Origin: Streptomyces agglomeratus
Lineage (GTDB): Bacteria > Actinomycetota > Actinomycetes > Streptomycetales > Streptomycetaceae
Direction of reading: 5' to 3'
Assembly (NCBI RefSeq): GCF_001746415.1
Contig: NZ_MEHJ01000001.1
Coordinates: forward strand, 1,799,001 to 1,863,000
Length of the DNA: 64,000 nt
Part shown: piece by piece, positions 1 to 10,175 of the stretch
Position numbering within the stretch: the stretch's first letter is position 1
How the letters are laid out: each line of letters begins with the position of its first letter
Translations under genes and position numbers: made by a program
Notes under the pieces: model-generated
What the model was told of the DNA's origin: nothing
What the model saw: only the letters and a program-made list of their open reading frames with translations
Database searches by the model: none

Positions 1-660
1 GTCCTCGGTGTTCGGCACGAGATGCGAGCCGTTGCGCTCGATCCGCATGCCGGCACCGCCCTCGCCGCGCACCACCGCCGCCGAGATCGCGTCGCCGAAC
101 AGGCCGTTGGAGAGCAGCGATCCGACGCCCAGATCGGTCGGCTGGTAGCACAGCGAGCAGAACTCGCAGGACACGATCAGTACGTTGGCCCGCGGGTAGG
201 CGGTGCAGAAATCGTGCGCGCGGTTGATCGCCGCACCGCCGGCGGCGCAGCCGAGCTGGGCGATGGGCAGCTGCCTGGTCTCCGACCGGAAGCCCATCGT
301 GTTGATCAGCCAGGCGGTGAGCGACGGCATCATGAAGCCGGTGCAGGAGACATAGACGATCAGATCGATGTCCGCGGGCTCCACCTCCGCATGGGCGAGC
401 GCCCGGCGCACGACGCCGGGGACACGCGCCTTGGCCTCGGCCTCGTACAGCTGGTTGCGGATCTCGAAACCCGGGTGGCGCAGGGTGTCCTCGATCGGCT
501 GGACGATGTGCCGGGTGCGGACACCGGTGTTCTCGATGAGGCGCAGGACGAGGTCCCGCTGCGGGTGGCCCGCGTGCGTCTCGCGGGCCAGTTCCAGCGT
601 CTGCTCCATCGTGATGACGTGGTCGGGTACGGCGACGGACGGTCGGCACAGTGTGGCCAT
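1..660 (-). CDS. rppA: Type III polyketide synthase (1,3,6,8-tetrahydroxynaphthalene synthase), N-terminal 220 residues
   Basis: Condenses five malonyl-CoA units to 1,3,6,8-tetrahydroxynaphthalene, precursor of flaviolin and melanin-like pigments in the cytosol. Translating the complement gives the RppA N-terminus beginning MATLCRPSVAVPDHVI. The nucleophilic cysteine falls at residue 138 (QLGCAAGG), the position known for Streptomyces THN synthase, and VSCTGFMMPS and CYQPTDLGVG are also family hallmarks. The ATG at 660 has an AAGGAAAA ribosome site. The reading frame is open to base 1, so the His/Asn catalytic half lies outside the window. It follows the P450 gene by 89 bp in the same direction, as expected for a flaviolin pathway. 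Identification is firm. Confidence 0.95.
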   Translation of the reverse strand, partial: MATLCRPSVAVPDHVITMEQTLELARETHAGHPQRDLVLRLIENTGVRTRHIVQPIEDTLRHPGFEIRNQLYEAEAKARVPGVVRRALAHAEVEPADIDLIVYVSCTGFMMPSLTAWLINTMGFRSETRQLPIAQLGCAAGGAAINRAHDFCTAYPRANVLIVSCEFCSLCYQPTDLGVGSLLSNGLFGDAISAAVVRGEGGAGMRIERNGSHLVPNTED

Positions 661-749
661 GGTTTTTCCTTGTCTCATGCCGGGTCTCATGCCGGACAGC
701 GGTATCGTCGCGCGGTCGTCACCGCGGGGCGGGCGTCACACGGGAGTTG

Positions 750-1991
750 TCACCACGTGACGGGCAGGGCGAGCGGGTGGCGCCAGATGGATGTCGTGTT
801 CCATCGCATCCGCGACGGCTCCACCGCGAGCCGCAGCCCGGGGAAGCGGTCGAGGAGCGCGGCGAAGACCACTTCGAGTTCCATCGCCGCGAGCGGCGCC
901 CCGAGGCAGTGGTGCGCCCCCCAGCCGAAGGTCATGTGGGGCACCGTGGGCCGGTCCACATCCAGCTCGTCGGGCCGGTCGAACATGCGCTCGTCGCGGT
1001 TCGCGGTGAGGTACGAGACATGGACGATGTCCCCGGCCCGGATCAGCACCCCGCTCAGCTCCACGTCCTCGGTGGCGACCCGCGGGATGCCGACGCCCTT
1101 GCGGAAGGGGATGAAGCGCAGGAGTTCCTCGATGGCCGCCGGAAGGGCCGAGGGCCGCGCGCGGAGCTTTCCGAGGACGTCGGGGCGGGTGAGCAGGGTG
1201 TACGCGATGTTCCCGATCTCGTACGTCGTGGTGTCCTGGCCCGTGATGAGCAGCACCATCGACATGACCGCCAGCTCGTCGTCGTCGAGCAGCTCGGCGC
1301 CGTCGCGGGCGGTGGCCAGCGTGCTGATCATGTCGTCGCCGGGGGCGCGGCGCCGTTCGGCGCTGAGCGCCGCGAAGTAGGCCCGCAGTTCGGCCTTGGC
1401 GCGGACGGCGGCGTCCCGGTTCTCGGCGCTCACGTTCATCATGGTGAGCGCGTGCGCGCGCAGCCTGGGCCGGTCCTCCTCGGGGATGCCGAGGACCTCG
1501 CAGATCGTCATGAGCGGCAGGGGCGCGGCCACATGCTCGACGAGATCGGCGGGCGGGCCGAGGTCCGTCATCCGGTCGAGCATCCGGTCCACGACGTTCT
1601 GCGTGCGCTCCCGCATCCGCTCCACGTGGCGTGGCGCGAAGCTCTTGGCAACCAGGCTGCGCAGCCGGCTGCTGGCCGGCGGGTCCATGAGGTTGATCGA
1701 CTCGGACTGGACGATCGGCTCGGGCGTCATCCGCGGGAAGTCGCGGCCCTTGACGGCGCCGCGGCTGAACCGCCGGTCGGTGGTGACGGTCCGCACGTCC
1801 TCGTAGCGCGTCACGAGCCATGCCTCGCCCTCGCCGTACGGCATCCGGATGCGGGCGACCGGATCTGCCTCCAGCATCTGGCGGAGCTGTGGGTCGAACT
1901 CCAGGGCCTCCGCGTAATCGAAGGGACAGCTCCATACGGTGCCGGTGGTCTCCACGTCGCTCCAGACGGTGTGCGGGTCGATGTCCGACAC
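750..1991 (-). CDS. Cytochrome P450, CYP158A-like (probable flaviolin oxidative coupling)
   Basis: A 413-residue soluble P450. Visible are the I-helix motif TGQDTT (250-255), the ExxR motif EELLR (288-292) and the haem loop FGWGAHHCLG with ligand Cys362. The C-terminus ends LALPVTW, like the CYP158A biflaviolin synthases that partner RppA. The start is GTG at 1991, preceded by GGGGA. Directly upstream of rppA, it probably oxidises or dimerises flaviolin, using ferredoxin and reductase encoded elsewhere. The order here is P450 then rppA; I recall the reverse in S. coelicolor and S. griseus. P450 is certain, subfamily probable. Confidence 0.88.
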   Translation of the reverse strand: MSDIDPHTVWSDVETTGTVWSCPFDYAEALEFDPQLRQMLEADPVARIRMPYGEGEAWLVTRYEDVRTVTTDRRFSRGAVKGRDFPRMTPEPIVQSESINLMDPPASSRLRSLVAKSFAPRHVERMRERTQNVVDRMLDRMTDLGPPADLVEHVAAPLPLMTICEVLGIPEEDRPRLRAHALTMMNVSAENRDAAVRAKAELRAYFAALSAERRRAPGDDMISTLATARDGAELLDDDELAVMSMVLLITGQDTTTYEIGNIAYTLLTRPDVLGKLRARPSALPAAIEELLRFIPFRKGVGIPRVATEDVELSGVLIRAGDIVHVSYLTANRDERMFDRPDELDVDRPTVPHMTFGWGAHHCLGAPLAAMELEVVFAALLDRFPGLRLAVEPSRMRWNTTSIWRHPLALPVTW

Positions 1992-2061
1992 ACATCCCCA
2001 ACCAGGAGGACGGTCATGTCCCCAAGAGGGCCAATTAACCGATTAGAGGGAGATTCGGACT

Positions 2062-3432
2062 TCAGCTCGGACACTTCGGGAGTGTCGTCCGCGCCCCTGA
2101 GGGCACCGCCTTGCGCAGCGGCTTGAAGTAGTGGCGGAGCGCCCAGTCCCCGATGCGGCTGCCGGCGGAGCAGCCGGCGATGTCCGCGCTGCGGAAGTGG
2201 ATCCCGCCCCACACCCGGGCGTCGACCATGTCCTGGTTGAACCGGTCGGCGTGCGCGTAGTGCCGGGTGGTGGCCGTGGCCTCGGAGCGGACGTTCAGAC
2301 CGAGGTGCGAGGTGCCGAGCACGCCGGCCGCGGTCCGCAGCGCGGCGCCGGCGACCGCCGCGTGCCCGCTGATGTAGTCGGGGTGCGGAGGGGTGACGAG
2401 CAGCGGCTGCCACCCGGGGTCCGCCTCGGTCGCCGGGTTGTCGTCGGTGTCGGCGAGGTGTACGGCGCTGATGGGCCGCCAGAAGCCGTAGTGCAGCTTG
2501 GAGTCCCATGCGGTGATCACCGCGTCGGCGGCGGACATGTTCACCGCGGCGAACAGCCGGGCCGTGTCCGCGATGCCGAGGTGGTGGCCGGCCGCGTACT
2601 CGCGGAAGGCGGTCTGGAGCTGGACCAGGAGGTTGCCGCCGAAGAAGAGGGCGGTCTCGGTCTGGTGCGCGGTTCTGCCGGACCCCGTCTTCGCCCCCAT
2701 GGTCTTCACCTCGTTGACGTCACGGGCGTAGCGGGCCGAGGACAGGGCGGGCGGCGGACCGGGACGGACCTGGTCGGGGGCCTCGAGCAGGAGGGGGCGC
2801 AGCGTGCCGAGCCACGTGTCGAGGTAAGGCGCGTGGGCGGGCGGGGTCGGCCGCCAGACACCGGGTTCCGGCGGCGCGGTGTACTCCACCGGCTCGAACC
2901 GGCCGTCGTTCTCCCGGAGCCTGACGATGTGTGCGGCGGCGCGCTCTCCGTAGGCCACGCCCTGCTTCTCGGCGCGGCCGTCGGGGATCTTGGCGAGGGA
3001 GGTGGCGTACTCGGCGTCGAGGCGCGCCTGCGAAGCGGGGAAGTAGGCGAGCAGCACGCGGTGCGCGGCGGTGACGGCCGCCGCCTCCGGGGACGCGGTG
3101 ACGGGGCCCCTCTCCCGCCATTTGTAGAGGGCGTACCGGCCCTGGATGCCGGCCACGGCGTTGTAGACGGCCGCGGAGACGAAGCCGTGCCAGACGGCGA
3201 CCTGTCCGGAGGGGTGCATGGCGCCGAGGTTGGCGCTGATGGTCTGGGTGGTGACGGCGTTCCAGTGGCGGACGGCCGCGGGGTCCGTCGCCGGCGCCGG
3301 ACGGCTGTCGGCGGCGGTCGCGGAGCCGGCCGCGCCGGGGACGGCGACGAGGGCGAGCGTCGCGACGATGCCGGCGACGGCTCGTACGCCCGGACGGGAC
3401 GAGCGGGACGGCACAGGGCGGTTCAGGCGCAC
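2062..3432 (-). CDS. Secreted vanadium-dependent haloperoxidase / PAP2-superfamily protein
   Basis: About 456 residues from a GTG at 3432, which has a GAGGGAG ribosome site; an upstream in-frame ATG at 3498 lacks one. The N-terminus is a signal peptide (arginine-containing start, hydrophobic stretch VAGIVATLALVAVP, then an Ala-rich cleavage region). The vanadate-pocket pattern is complete: K-x6-RP (WDSKLHYGFWRP), ISGH with the acid/base His, and R-x5-H (RVWGGIHFR). Such enzymes oxidise halide with peroxide, or act as phosphatases when the Lys is missing; here Lys is present. Next to rppA and a P450 it could halogenate naphthols, but it is exported, so that link is inference. Confidence 0.82.
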   Translation of the reverse strand: MRLNRPVPSRSSRPGVRAVAGIVATLALVAVPGAAGSATAADSRPAPATDPAAVRHWNAVTTQTISANLGAMHPSGQVAVWHGFVSAAVYNAVAGIQGRYALYKWRERGPVTASPEAAAVTAAHRVLLAYFPASQARLDAEYATSLAKIPDGRAEKQGVAYGERAAAHIVRLRENDGRFEPVEYTAPPEPGVWRPTPPAHAPYLDTWLGTLRPLLLEAPDQVRPGPPPALSSARYARDVNEVKTMGAKTGSGRTAHQTETALFFGGNLLVQLQTAFREYAAGHHLGIADTARLFAAVNMSAADAVITAWDSKLHYGFWRPISAVHLADTDDNPATEADPGWQPLLVTPPHPDYISGHAAVAGAALRTAAGVLGTSHLGLNVRSEATATTRHYAHADRFNQDMVDARVWGGIHFRSADIAGCSAGSRIGDWALRHYFKPLRKAVPSGARTTLPKCPS

Positions 3433-3627
3433 AGCAGGACTCTCCCTCGGGCGGTATGACCGGACGGGCACCGGAATGTGGTGCTGGGTCAAGAGCAACT
3501 GCTGGGTGCGGGCTCCGCAAGCCGAAGTACGCGAAGAGACGCATGTACGAGCCGAGGCCCGGCCTGCGGAAGCAGACCGGGCCTCGGGAACGGGCGTACG
3601 GGAACGGGCGTACGGGAACGCGGTGCG

Positions 3628-5412
<1,785 letters not shown>

Positions 5413-5478
5413 CGCGTACTCCTGCTCGGCCAGTCGGAGTGCCTCACCGCTGCCGACCGGTGAGCGCCACTCCATTGT

Positions 5479-5493
5479 TTCCATAATGCGGAA
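5479..5493. promoter_or_regulatory. Candidate operator upstream of gcl (TTCC-N7-GGAA palindrome)
   Basis: TTCC at 5479-5482 and GGAA at 5490-5493 are separated by seven bases, 67 bp upstream of the gcl start, in the AT-richest part of the divergent intergenic region. A related half-site pair (TTGTTTCC and GGAAGCAA) brackets it out to about 5518. Spaced TTCC/GGAA repeats are typical of IclR-family regulators, and gcl is a known target of the IclR-family repressor AllR in Streptomyces. Assignment to AllR is inference. Confidence 0.4.
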
Positions 5494-5699
5494 TTTCGAT
5501 TCTGCTATACGGAAGCAATCTAGGGTGAGGTCCGCCGCGCGTCAAGAGCGGGCATTGGTTGAAGTCCCTCCCCAACGCGTCGCTCTTGGTGGACGATGGG
5601 CGACGTACCGCAGTCACAGGTGCGCGGTCGCGCGGGCCGCGGCCACCCGCACACGCCTGCGCGACGCACAGGGACGCCGACGGTCCGAGGGGGACGGTC

Positions 5700-6461
5700 A
5701 TGGGAGAGAACGTGCCGGTGCGCTGCCCGGCATGCCGTCGACAGCACAGCTTCACGCCACCGGTCTTCCCGTGCGCGTGCGGGGAGCCGCTGGCACCGCC
5801 CCTGTTACGGGGCGCCGCGCCGGAGCGGATCACGCACCGCACCTGGACCGACGCGTGGGTGACCGTCCGGTGCGGCTCGTGCGGGCGCCAGGACCAGTGG
5901 CCGCAGCCCGAGCTGGGATGCGCCTGCGGAGCGGTGCTGCGCATTCCGGTACGCCCCGTACCGCGCTCCGCACCGCCGGCACCGACCGCCGGCGCGCCCG
6001 GGAGCGCCACCGCCACCGGCCGCACTCCCGCTCCCGGCCGTCCCGCGCACATCCCGCTGCCGCCGACGGCGGCTCCCCCGCGTCCGAAGTTCCGGCCGAT
6101 GACGATCAGGACCGCGCGGGACGCGGTGACCGCGGCGGCGCTCTACCTCAAGTGGCTCGGGTTCCGCGACATCATGCAGTCCCCCGAGCGGCCCGCGTCC
6201 GGCATAGACCTGCGCGCCCCGGGCCTGGTCGCGCAGGTCGACCCGACGACCCGCCCGGGCAGCCTGCGCGACGTCGAGTGCCTGTGGCTGCACGGGCTCA
6301 GCGCATCGGCGGTGAGCGTGTTCTTCTCCCTCGCGGGGTACGCCGACGACGCGCGCGCCCGCGCGGACTCGCTCGGCGTCCCGCTCTTCGTCATGGACCT
6401 CACCGGGACGCCGCAACCGGTCAACCGTCCCGCGGACGAGCTGATCAGCACAGGCGCCTGA
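5700..6461 (+). CDS. Zinc-ribbon protein with a C-terminal restriction-endonuclease-like (Mrr-type) domain
   Basis: 253 residues from ATG 5700 (GAGGGGGA ribosome site). Two N-terminal zinc ribbons are visible, each CxxC followed by CxC (Cys 9/12/25/27, then CGSC...CACG around 57-77). A Pro/Ala-rich linker follows. The C-terminal ~110 residues (ARDAVTAAALYLKWLGFRD ... ADDARARADSLGVPLFVMDL) have the look of an Mrr-like endonuclease fold. The catalytic strand reads GIDLRAPGLVAQVDP: the Asp is present, but the usual QxK lysine is Asp, so cleavage activity is doubtful. It borders the mobile-element zone. Function is not known to me; the fold call is inference. Confidence 0.55.
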   Translation: MGENVPVRCPACRRQHSFTPPVFPCACGEPLAPPLLRGAAPERITHRTWTDAWVTVRCGSCGRQDQWPQPELGCACGAVLRIPVRPVPRSAPPAPTAGAPGSATATGRTPAPGRPAHIPLPPTAAPPRPKFRPMTIRTARDAVTAAALYLKWLGFRDIMQSPERPASGIDLRAPGLVAQVDPTTRPGSLRDVECLWLHGLSASAVSVFFSLAGYADDARARADSLGVPLFVMDLTGTPQPVNRPADELISTGA

Positions 6462-6679
6462 CCGACGCCCCTCCACGGCGGCGTCGCGCGCTCGCGTCCG
6501 GTTACGCTTTCCACGCGAGAACAGGCGCCGTACGAGCGGATCACCGAGCAGGAGTTCGCGACGTACGAACTGACTTCGGTCGAGGACTCGACGGACGAGG
6601 ACTGCACGCACGACTGGCGCCTGCCCTGTGCGCTGAACGGAGGTCGAGGCCCCCGCCCTAACCGGCTGGGGGCGTTCCG
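6462..6679. other. Intergenic stretch with a possible gene remnant
   Basis: From about 6500 to 6640 the plus strand is open and has a natural-looking acidic composition (STREQAPYERITEQEF, then TYELTSVEDSTDEDC), but it lacks a start with a ribosome site and runs into the converging minus-strand gene. It may be a fragment left at the edge of the mobile-element zone. Nothing else is seen here. Confidence 0.3.
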
Positions 6680-6853
6680 TCACCCTCCACTGGCAAGGAA
6701 GGTGAGGACGGCCACCCCGAGCAGGCCAGCCGCCACGAAGCCCGTCGACTTCGGCTTGCCGTGCCGGGCCGCCTCGACCGCGCACGGGAGCGCGACAATC
6801 AGCGCGAACATGAAACAAAAGGCGATCGCGAGCAACTTGGCGCCGATGTTCAC
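6680..6853 (-). CDS. Small membrane protein (57 aa)
   Basis: GTG start at 6853 with AAGGAAGAAG seven bases upstream. The protein has two hydrophobic helices (AIAFCFMFALIVALPCAVEA and FVAAGLLGVAVLTFL) separated by a short basic loop RHGKPKS, as in a hairpin inner-membrane protein. It is the last of a run of small collinear minus-strand genes (7857 down to 6680) that looks like the accessory part of an actinomycete integrative element. No function can be assigned. Confidence 0.55.
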   Translation of the reverse strand: MNIGAKLLAIAFCFMFALIVALPCAVEAARHGKPKSTGFVAAGLLGVAVLTFLASGG

Positions 6854-6872
6854 CGGTACTTCTTCCTTCGTC

Positions 6873-7091
6873 TCAGAGGGAAGGTGACCGGACGTCATGA
6901 CAGGCTCGACCGGCCACCTGTGGTGCATAGGTGGCATGTGGGTATCCGAGCTTCACCGTGTACCGGCCGCGGCGAGCGTCCACATCCCACACCGCGGAGC
7001 CTCGCCGATTGAGCACGAGGCGCTGGGCGGTGGGCATGGGCGCATCGAGCACCACGAGGGGGAGTTCGGGGGTCGAGTCAGGCAAGGTCAC
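6873..7091 (-). CDS. Small hypothetical protein (about 72 aa)
   Basis: The first possible start is GTG at 7091, but the AAGGAG site lies almost on top of it, so TTG at 7085 (five bases after AAGGAG) is as likely. The product is soluble with no cysteine cluster except one near the end (GRACHDV); recognisable core segments are TAQRLVLNRRGSAVWDVD and YTVKLGYPHATYAPQ. It sits 20 bp before the membrane gene and 69 bp after the next upstream gene, suggesting one transcript. I do not recognise the family; element cargo is likely from context. Confidence 0.5.
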   Translation of the reverse strand: MTLPDSTPELPLVVLDAPMPTAQRLVLNRRGSAVWDVDARRGRYTVKLGYPHATYAPQVAGRACHDVRSPSL

Positions 7092-7160
7092 TCCTTCAAT
7101 ACGGGCGCGGCCAGCCCTACTTGAAGGCTGACCGCGCTCCTAACGCCAGAGCGGCGTCAC

Positions 7161-7601
7161 TCAGTCATCGCGCCCATCGTCCGAGTCGCACTGGGCGGCG
7201 TTGGTGCCGTCGACCATCCAGAGGTCATCGAAGACCCGGAAGCTGGCGGCCTTCATCGCGTGAGCGGTTGCGGTGACCCGCTCCAGCGGACGCCCGCCCT
7301 CAACAGGGGCCGGCGCCGGGTTGTGGTGCAGGAACCGGCCCGCGTGGCGGTCGCAGAACTCGGCGTACGCCTTCGTGTGCAGAATGAAGGCGTGGTAGCC
7401 CTTGGCCACGTCGTCGCTGGGCATCATCGGGACCGTGGCCGTAGCGACGGTGGCCACGAACGCGATTGCCTGGTCGGCGATGAGTTCGGCGCGTGCCTTG
7501 CTCTCGCCGTCGTGGATCACCACGAGGTTCGTGATGCTGCCGAACAGGGTCTCGTCGACCAGCTCGCGTCCGGTCTTCAGGTCGTTCGCTACTGCGGTCA
7601 T
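7161..7601 (-). CDS. Glycine-rich-domain-like small protein (146 aa)
   Basis: ATG at 7601 with GAGAGGAA upstream; a longer in-frame extension to 7724 has no ribosome site. The core VAKGYHAFILHTKAYAEFCD followed by HAGRFLHHNP matches the W/Y-HxFILHT-x-Y-x-FC and F-x-HH pattern of glycine-rich-domain (GRDP-like, formerly DUF1399) proteins, which recur as small standalone proteins in Streptomyces mobile and biosynthetic regions. The biochemical role is unknown. It belongs to the same small-gene run as its neighbours. Confidence 0.6.
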   Translation of the reverse strand: MTAVANDLKTGRELVDETLFGSITNLVVIHDGESKARAELIADQAIAFVATVATATVPMMPSDDVAKGYHAFILHTKAYAEFCDRHAGRFLHHNPAPAPVEGGRPLERVTATAHAMKAASFRVFDDLWMVDGTNAAQCDSDDGRDD

Positions 7602-7758
7602 GCGTGTTCCTCTCGCGTAGGAGTGGTGCACTGCACTTGCCTCCCGCTCCGGCCACCGAGCAAGCTCACAGGTGCCCGGAGCGGGCACTGAAGGGTCCGC
7701 CCAGCGCGGGTACGGGGGAGCCATGGGAACCGTTGGCCTCCGCGCGGGGCGGACCGGA

Positions 7759-7857
7759 TCATGGGGCGGTTGCCAGGGCCAGACCGAGCACCAGGCCGCA
7801 CGAGGCGCTGATGCCGATGATGAATAAGACCCCGGCGAACCGTCCGATGGCGCGCAT
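7759..7857 (-). CDS. 32-residue single-span membrane peptide
   Basis: The reading frame MRAIGRFAGVLFIIGISASC... ends LALATAP and is a single hydrophobic helix with a basic N-terminus. No strong ribosome site precedes it, but its ATG overlaps the stop of the upstream gene (TGATG at 7855-7859), implying translation by re-initiation and arguing that it is real. It is too short for routine gene callers. Function unknown. Confidence 0.45.
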   Translation of the reverse strand: MRAIGRFAGVLFIIGISASCGLVLGLALATAP

Positions 7858-8056
7858 CACAGACCGGACCGGCAATGGGCGTCTCGGACAGCGTTGCGGG
7901 CGCTCAGCTCCTCGCGGGCGCTGGGCTGCACGACGCGGTCGGGCATGGCGTCCCACTCCGTGCCTCCGCCTAGGGGTCGGAGCTGAACGCGCCCGCCAAC
8001 GAAGCCCTTTACGGCGCCGATTTCGCCGTTGTTCTCGTCCTTGGCAAGGTCGCCAA
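7857..8056 (-). pseudogene. 5'-truncated small gene cut at the edge of the transposase remnant
   Basis: The complement of 7857-8056 reads as a clean natural frame: RLGDLAKDENNGEIGAV, then GFVGGRVQLRPLGGGTEWDA, ending in DAHCRSGL. It resembles short Streptomyces proteins with a Gly-rich small-barrel motif (VQLRP-GGG-EWD) that occur in integrative elements. Its start is missing: at about 8056 the sequence changes abruptly into transposase coding sequence on the other strand. It therefore lost its 5' end when the junction formed. Its stop is coupled to the 32-residue gene. Confidence 0.6.
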
Positions 8057-9429
8057 GGCGTGCGGATGCGTTGTTCGAGCTGGGCGACGCCGTGCTGTGT
8101 GCGGATGGTCCGGTCAGGTCGCTGGTGGAGCTGTCGCTGGTGGGCGAACACCGTCGCGGGCACGGTGGGCTCTACGACGCCCTGGCCGCAGGCCGAGTCG
8201 ATGTCGCCCGGCTGCGGCGGGCGCTGGCCGCGGTGCCTCTGCCGCGGGCGGCGGACAACCAGCTGGTGCTGGCTGCCGACATCACTTGCTGGCTGCGGCC
8301 CGACGCGCACACCTCACCGCAGCGGATCCTGTGCCACACCTACGGGCGGGGCAAGGACCAGCACATTCCCGTTCCCGGCTGGCCGTACTCGGTGATCTGC
8401 GCGCTGGAGACGGGCCGTAGTTCGTGGACCGCGCCGCTGGACGCGCTGCGTCTGGCGCCGGGCGACGACGCTGCCACGGTCACCGCCGGGCAGATGCGCG
8501 AACTGGTCGAGCGACTGATCGCAGCCGGGCAGTGGAGGGACGGTGACCCGGAGATCCTGATTGTGGTGGACGCCGGATACGACGTGCCTCGCCTGGCCTT
8601 CCTGCTGAAGGATCTGCCGGTGCAGGTGCTGGGCCGGATGCGCTCGGACCGCGTCCTGCGCCGGGCGGCACCGCCCCGCACCCCTGGCACCCGGGGCCGC
8701 CCGCCCCGCCACGGTGGCGAGTTCGTCTTCGGCGACCCCGCCACCTGGGACACCCCCGACGCGGCAACCGTGACCGAGACCCGTCTCTACGGCACCGCCA
8801 CCGCCCGGGCCTGGGACAGGCTCCACCCGAGACTGACCCACCGCTCCGCCTGGACGGCCCAGCTGGGCGCGTTGCCCGTAATCGAGGGCACCGTGATCCG
8901 CCTGCAGGTCGACCACCTGCCCAGCGGCGCGACACCCAAGCCGGTCTGGCTGTGGTGGTCGGGCACCGACGCCACCGAAACCGACATCGACCTGCTCTGG
9001 CAGGCATTCCTTCGGCGCTTCGACATCGAGCACACCTTCCGCCTGTTCAAGCAGACACTGGGCTGGACCTGCCCGAAGATCCGCACCCCGGAAGCCGCGG
9101 ACCGCTGGAGCTGGCTCATCCTCGCCGTCTTCACCCAGCTCCGGCTCGCCCGCCCGCTGGCGGCCGATCTACGCCGGCCGTGGGAGAAACCGAGCCCGCC
9201 CGACAGGCTCACCCCCGCCCGGGTCCGTCGCGATTTCCGGCACCTCCGCCCGAACGCCGCCTGTCCCGCCGAAGCACCGAAACCCTCCCGCCCCGGCCCC
9301 GGACGGCCACCAGGACGCAAGAACACCCGGGCAACCCCACGCCACGACGTCCACACAGTCCGCAAAACAGACACCGCGAAACCACGACAGAGGAAGTCAA
9401 CAACCCCACGACCCCGCCGCACAGGTTAA
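8057..9429 (+). mobile_element. Insertion sequence with 5'-truncated DDE transposase
   Basis: About 457 codons of a Streptomyces DDE transposase: catalytic-region motifs LAADITCW, VVDAGYDVPRLAFLL and RRFDIEHTFRLFKQTLGW. The C-terminus RPGPGRPPGRKN is typical of a widespread group (as I recall, NF041680 in NCBI naming). Full-length members begin about 25 residues before RADALFEL. Here that segment and the left end are replaced by antisense sequence of the small gene below 8056, and the only in-frame starts (TTG 8029) lie in that foreign part. It is probably inactive. The right end lies between 9430 and the attachment-like sequence at 9444. Confidence 0.8.
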
Positions 9430-9443
9430 AGATCAAGCTAGAA

Positions 9444-9499
9444 CATGTACCCCAAAGCGATACCACTTGAAGCAATGATAGAAGGGGACGGGCAGACAG
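9444..9499. other. Hybrid phage R4-type attachment site (attP-like arm joined to attB-like arm)
   Basis: A 12-base core GAAGCAATGATA (9469-9480) sits between two different arms. The left arm (9444-9468, containing CCCCAAAGCGATACCACTT) matches, as I remember it, the left arm of actinophage R4 attP with about one mismatch. The right arm (9481-9499) matches the R4 attB arm, which lies in an acyl-CoA synthetase gene. The R4 core as I recall it is GAAGCAGTGGTA, complement of the codons for Tyr-His-Cys-Phe. This is what an integrated R4-type element leaves at one end. The reference sequences are from memory. Confidence 0.65.
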
Positions 9500-10175
9500 A
9501 TCCGGTCCCGCTCGGTGTAGCCGACCATCTCCCCTACGAAGTAACCGTTGTTGAGGATGTTGTGGTGGGAGAGAGTGGCCCCTTGGAGAAGCCGGTCGTA
9601 CCCGAGGTGTGCTGGATGTTCACCGGATCGTCGCACGACAACTCGGGTGCGTACGAGGCCAGTTGGGCGTCGGTGACCCGCCGGGCCGCGTCGAGCAGCA
9701 CGTCCCACGAACCGTCGTCGATGTAGTGGACGGCCCGCAGCTCGGTGCAGTCCGGCCGCACCTGGCCGATCAGCGCGCGGTAGTCGCTCGTCCTGTGGGA
9801 CCGGGAGGCGAAGAGGACGGAGACACCGGCCTGGTCGAGCACGTACGCGAGCTCGTGCGCCCGGTAGGCCGGATTGATGTTCACCATGATCACGCCGATC
9901 CGGGCCGTCGCGTACTGCACGAGCACCCACTCCGCGCAGTTCACCGCCCAGATCCCGACCCGGTCGCCCTTCGCCACCCCGGGCCCGAGCAGCCCGCGCA
10001 CGAGCTGGTCCACGGCCGAGCCGAATTCGGCGTACGTCCACCGGGTGCCGGCCGCGACGTCGACCAGCGCCTCGCGGTCCGGGTACGCCGCGACGGCCCG
10101 GTCGAGGTTCTGGCCGATCGTGTCGCCGAGGAGCGGCGTGGTGCCGGTCCCGTGCGTATACGCGTTGGCCCTCAT
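9469..10175 (-). pseudogene. Acyl-CoA ligase B: N-terminal fragment, frameshifted and cut at the R4-type site
   Basis: Starts at ATG 10175 (MRANAYTHGTGTTPLLGD) and shows adenylate-forming enzyme motifs GIWAVNCAEWVL, VNINPAYRAHEL and the P-loop HTSGTTGFSKG. At 9579-9582 a run of four C on the plus strand should have five; this one-base loss shifts the frame, and the natural continuation (ATLSHHNILNNGYFVGE ... CLPVPFYHCF) is in another frame. The gene stops making sense exactly after YHCF at the attachment core. Its catalytic C-terminal two thirds are not found in the window. Start overlaps the stop of ligase A by ATGA, so A and B were an operon. Confidence 0.85.

Noticed and set aside
651..2126. 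491-codon plus-strand open frame
   Set aside because: Antisense of the P450; composition and lack of motifs mark a shadow.
9430..9468. Right terminal repeat of the insertion sequence
   Set aside because: I first read the sequence before 9469 as the insertion-sequence end, but most of it matches the phage R4 attP arm as I remember it; with the left end lost, the repeat cannot be confirmed.
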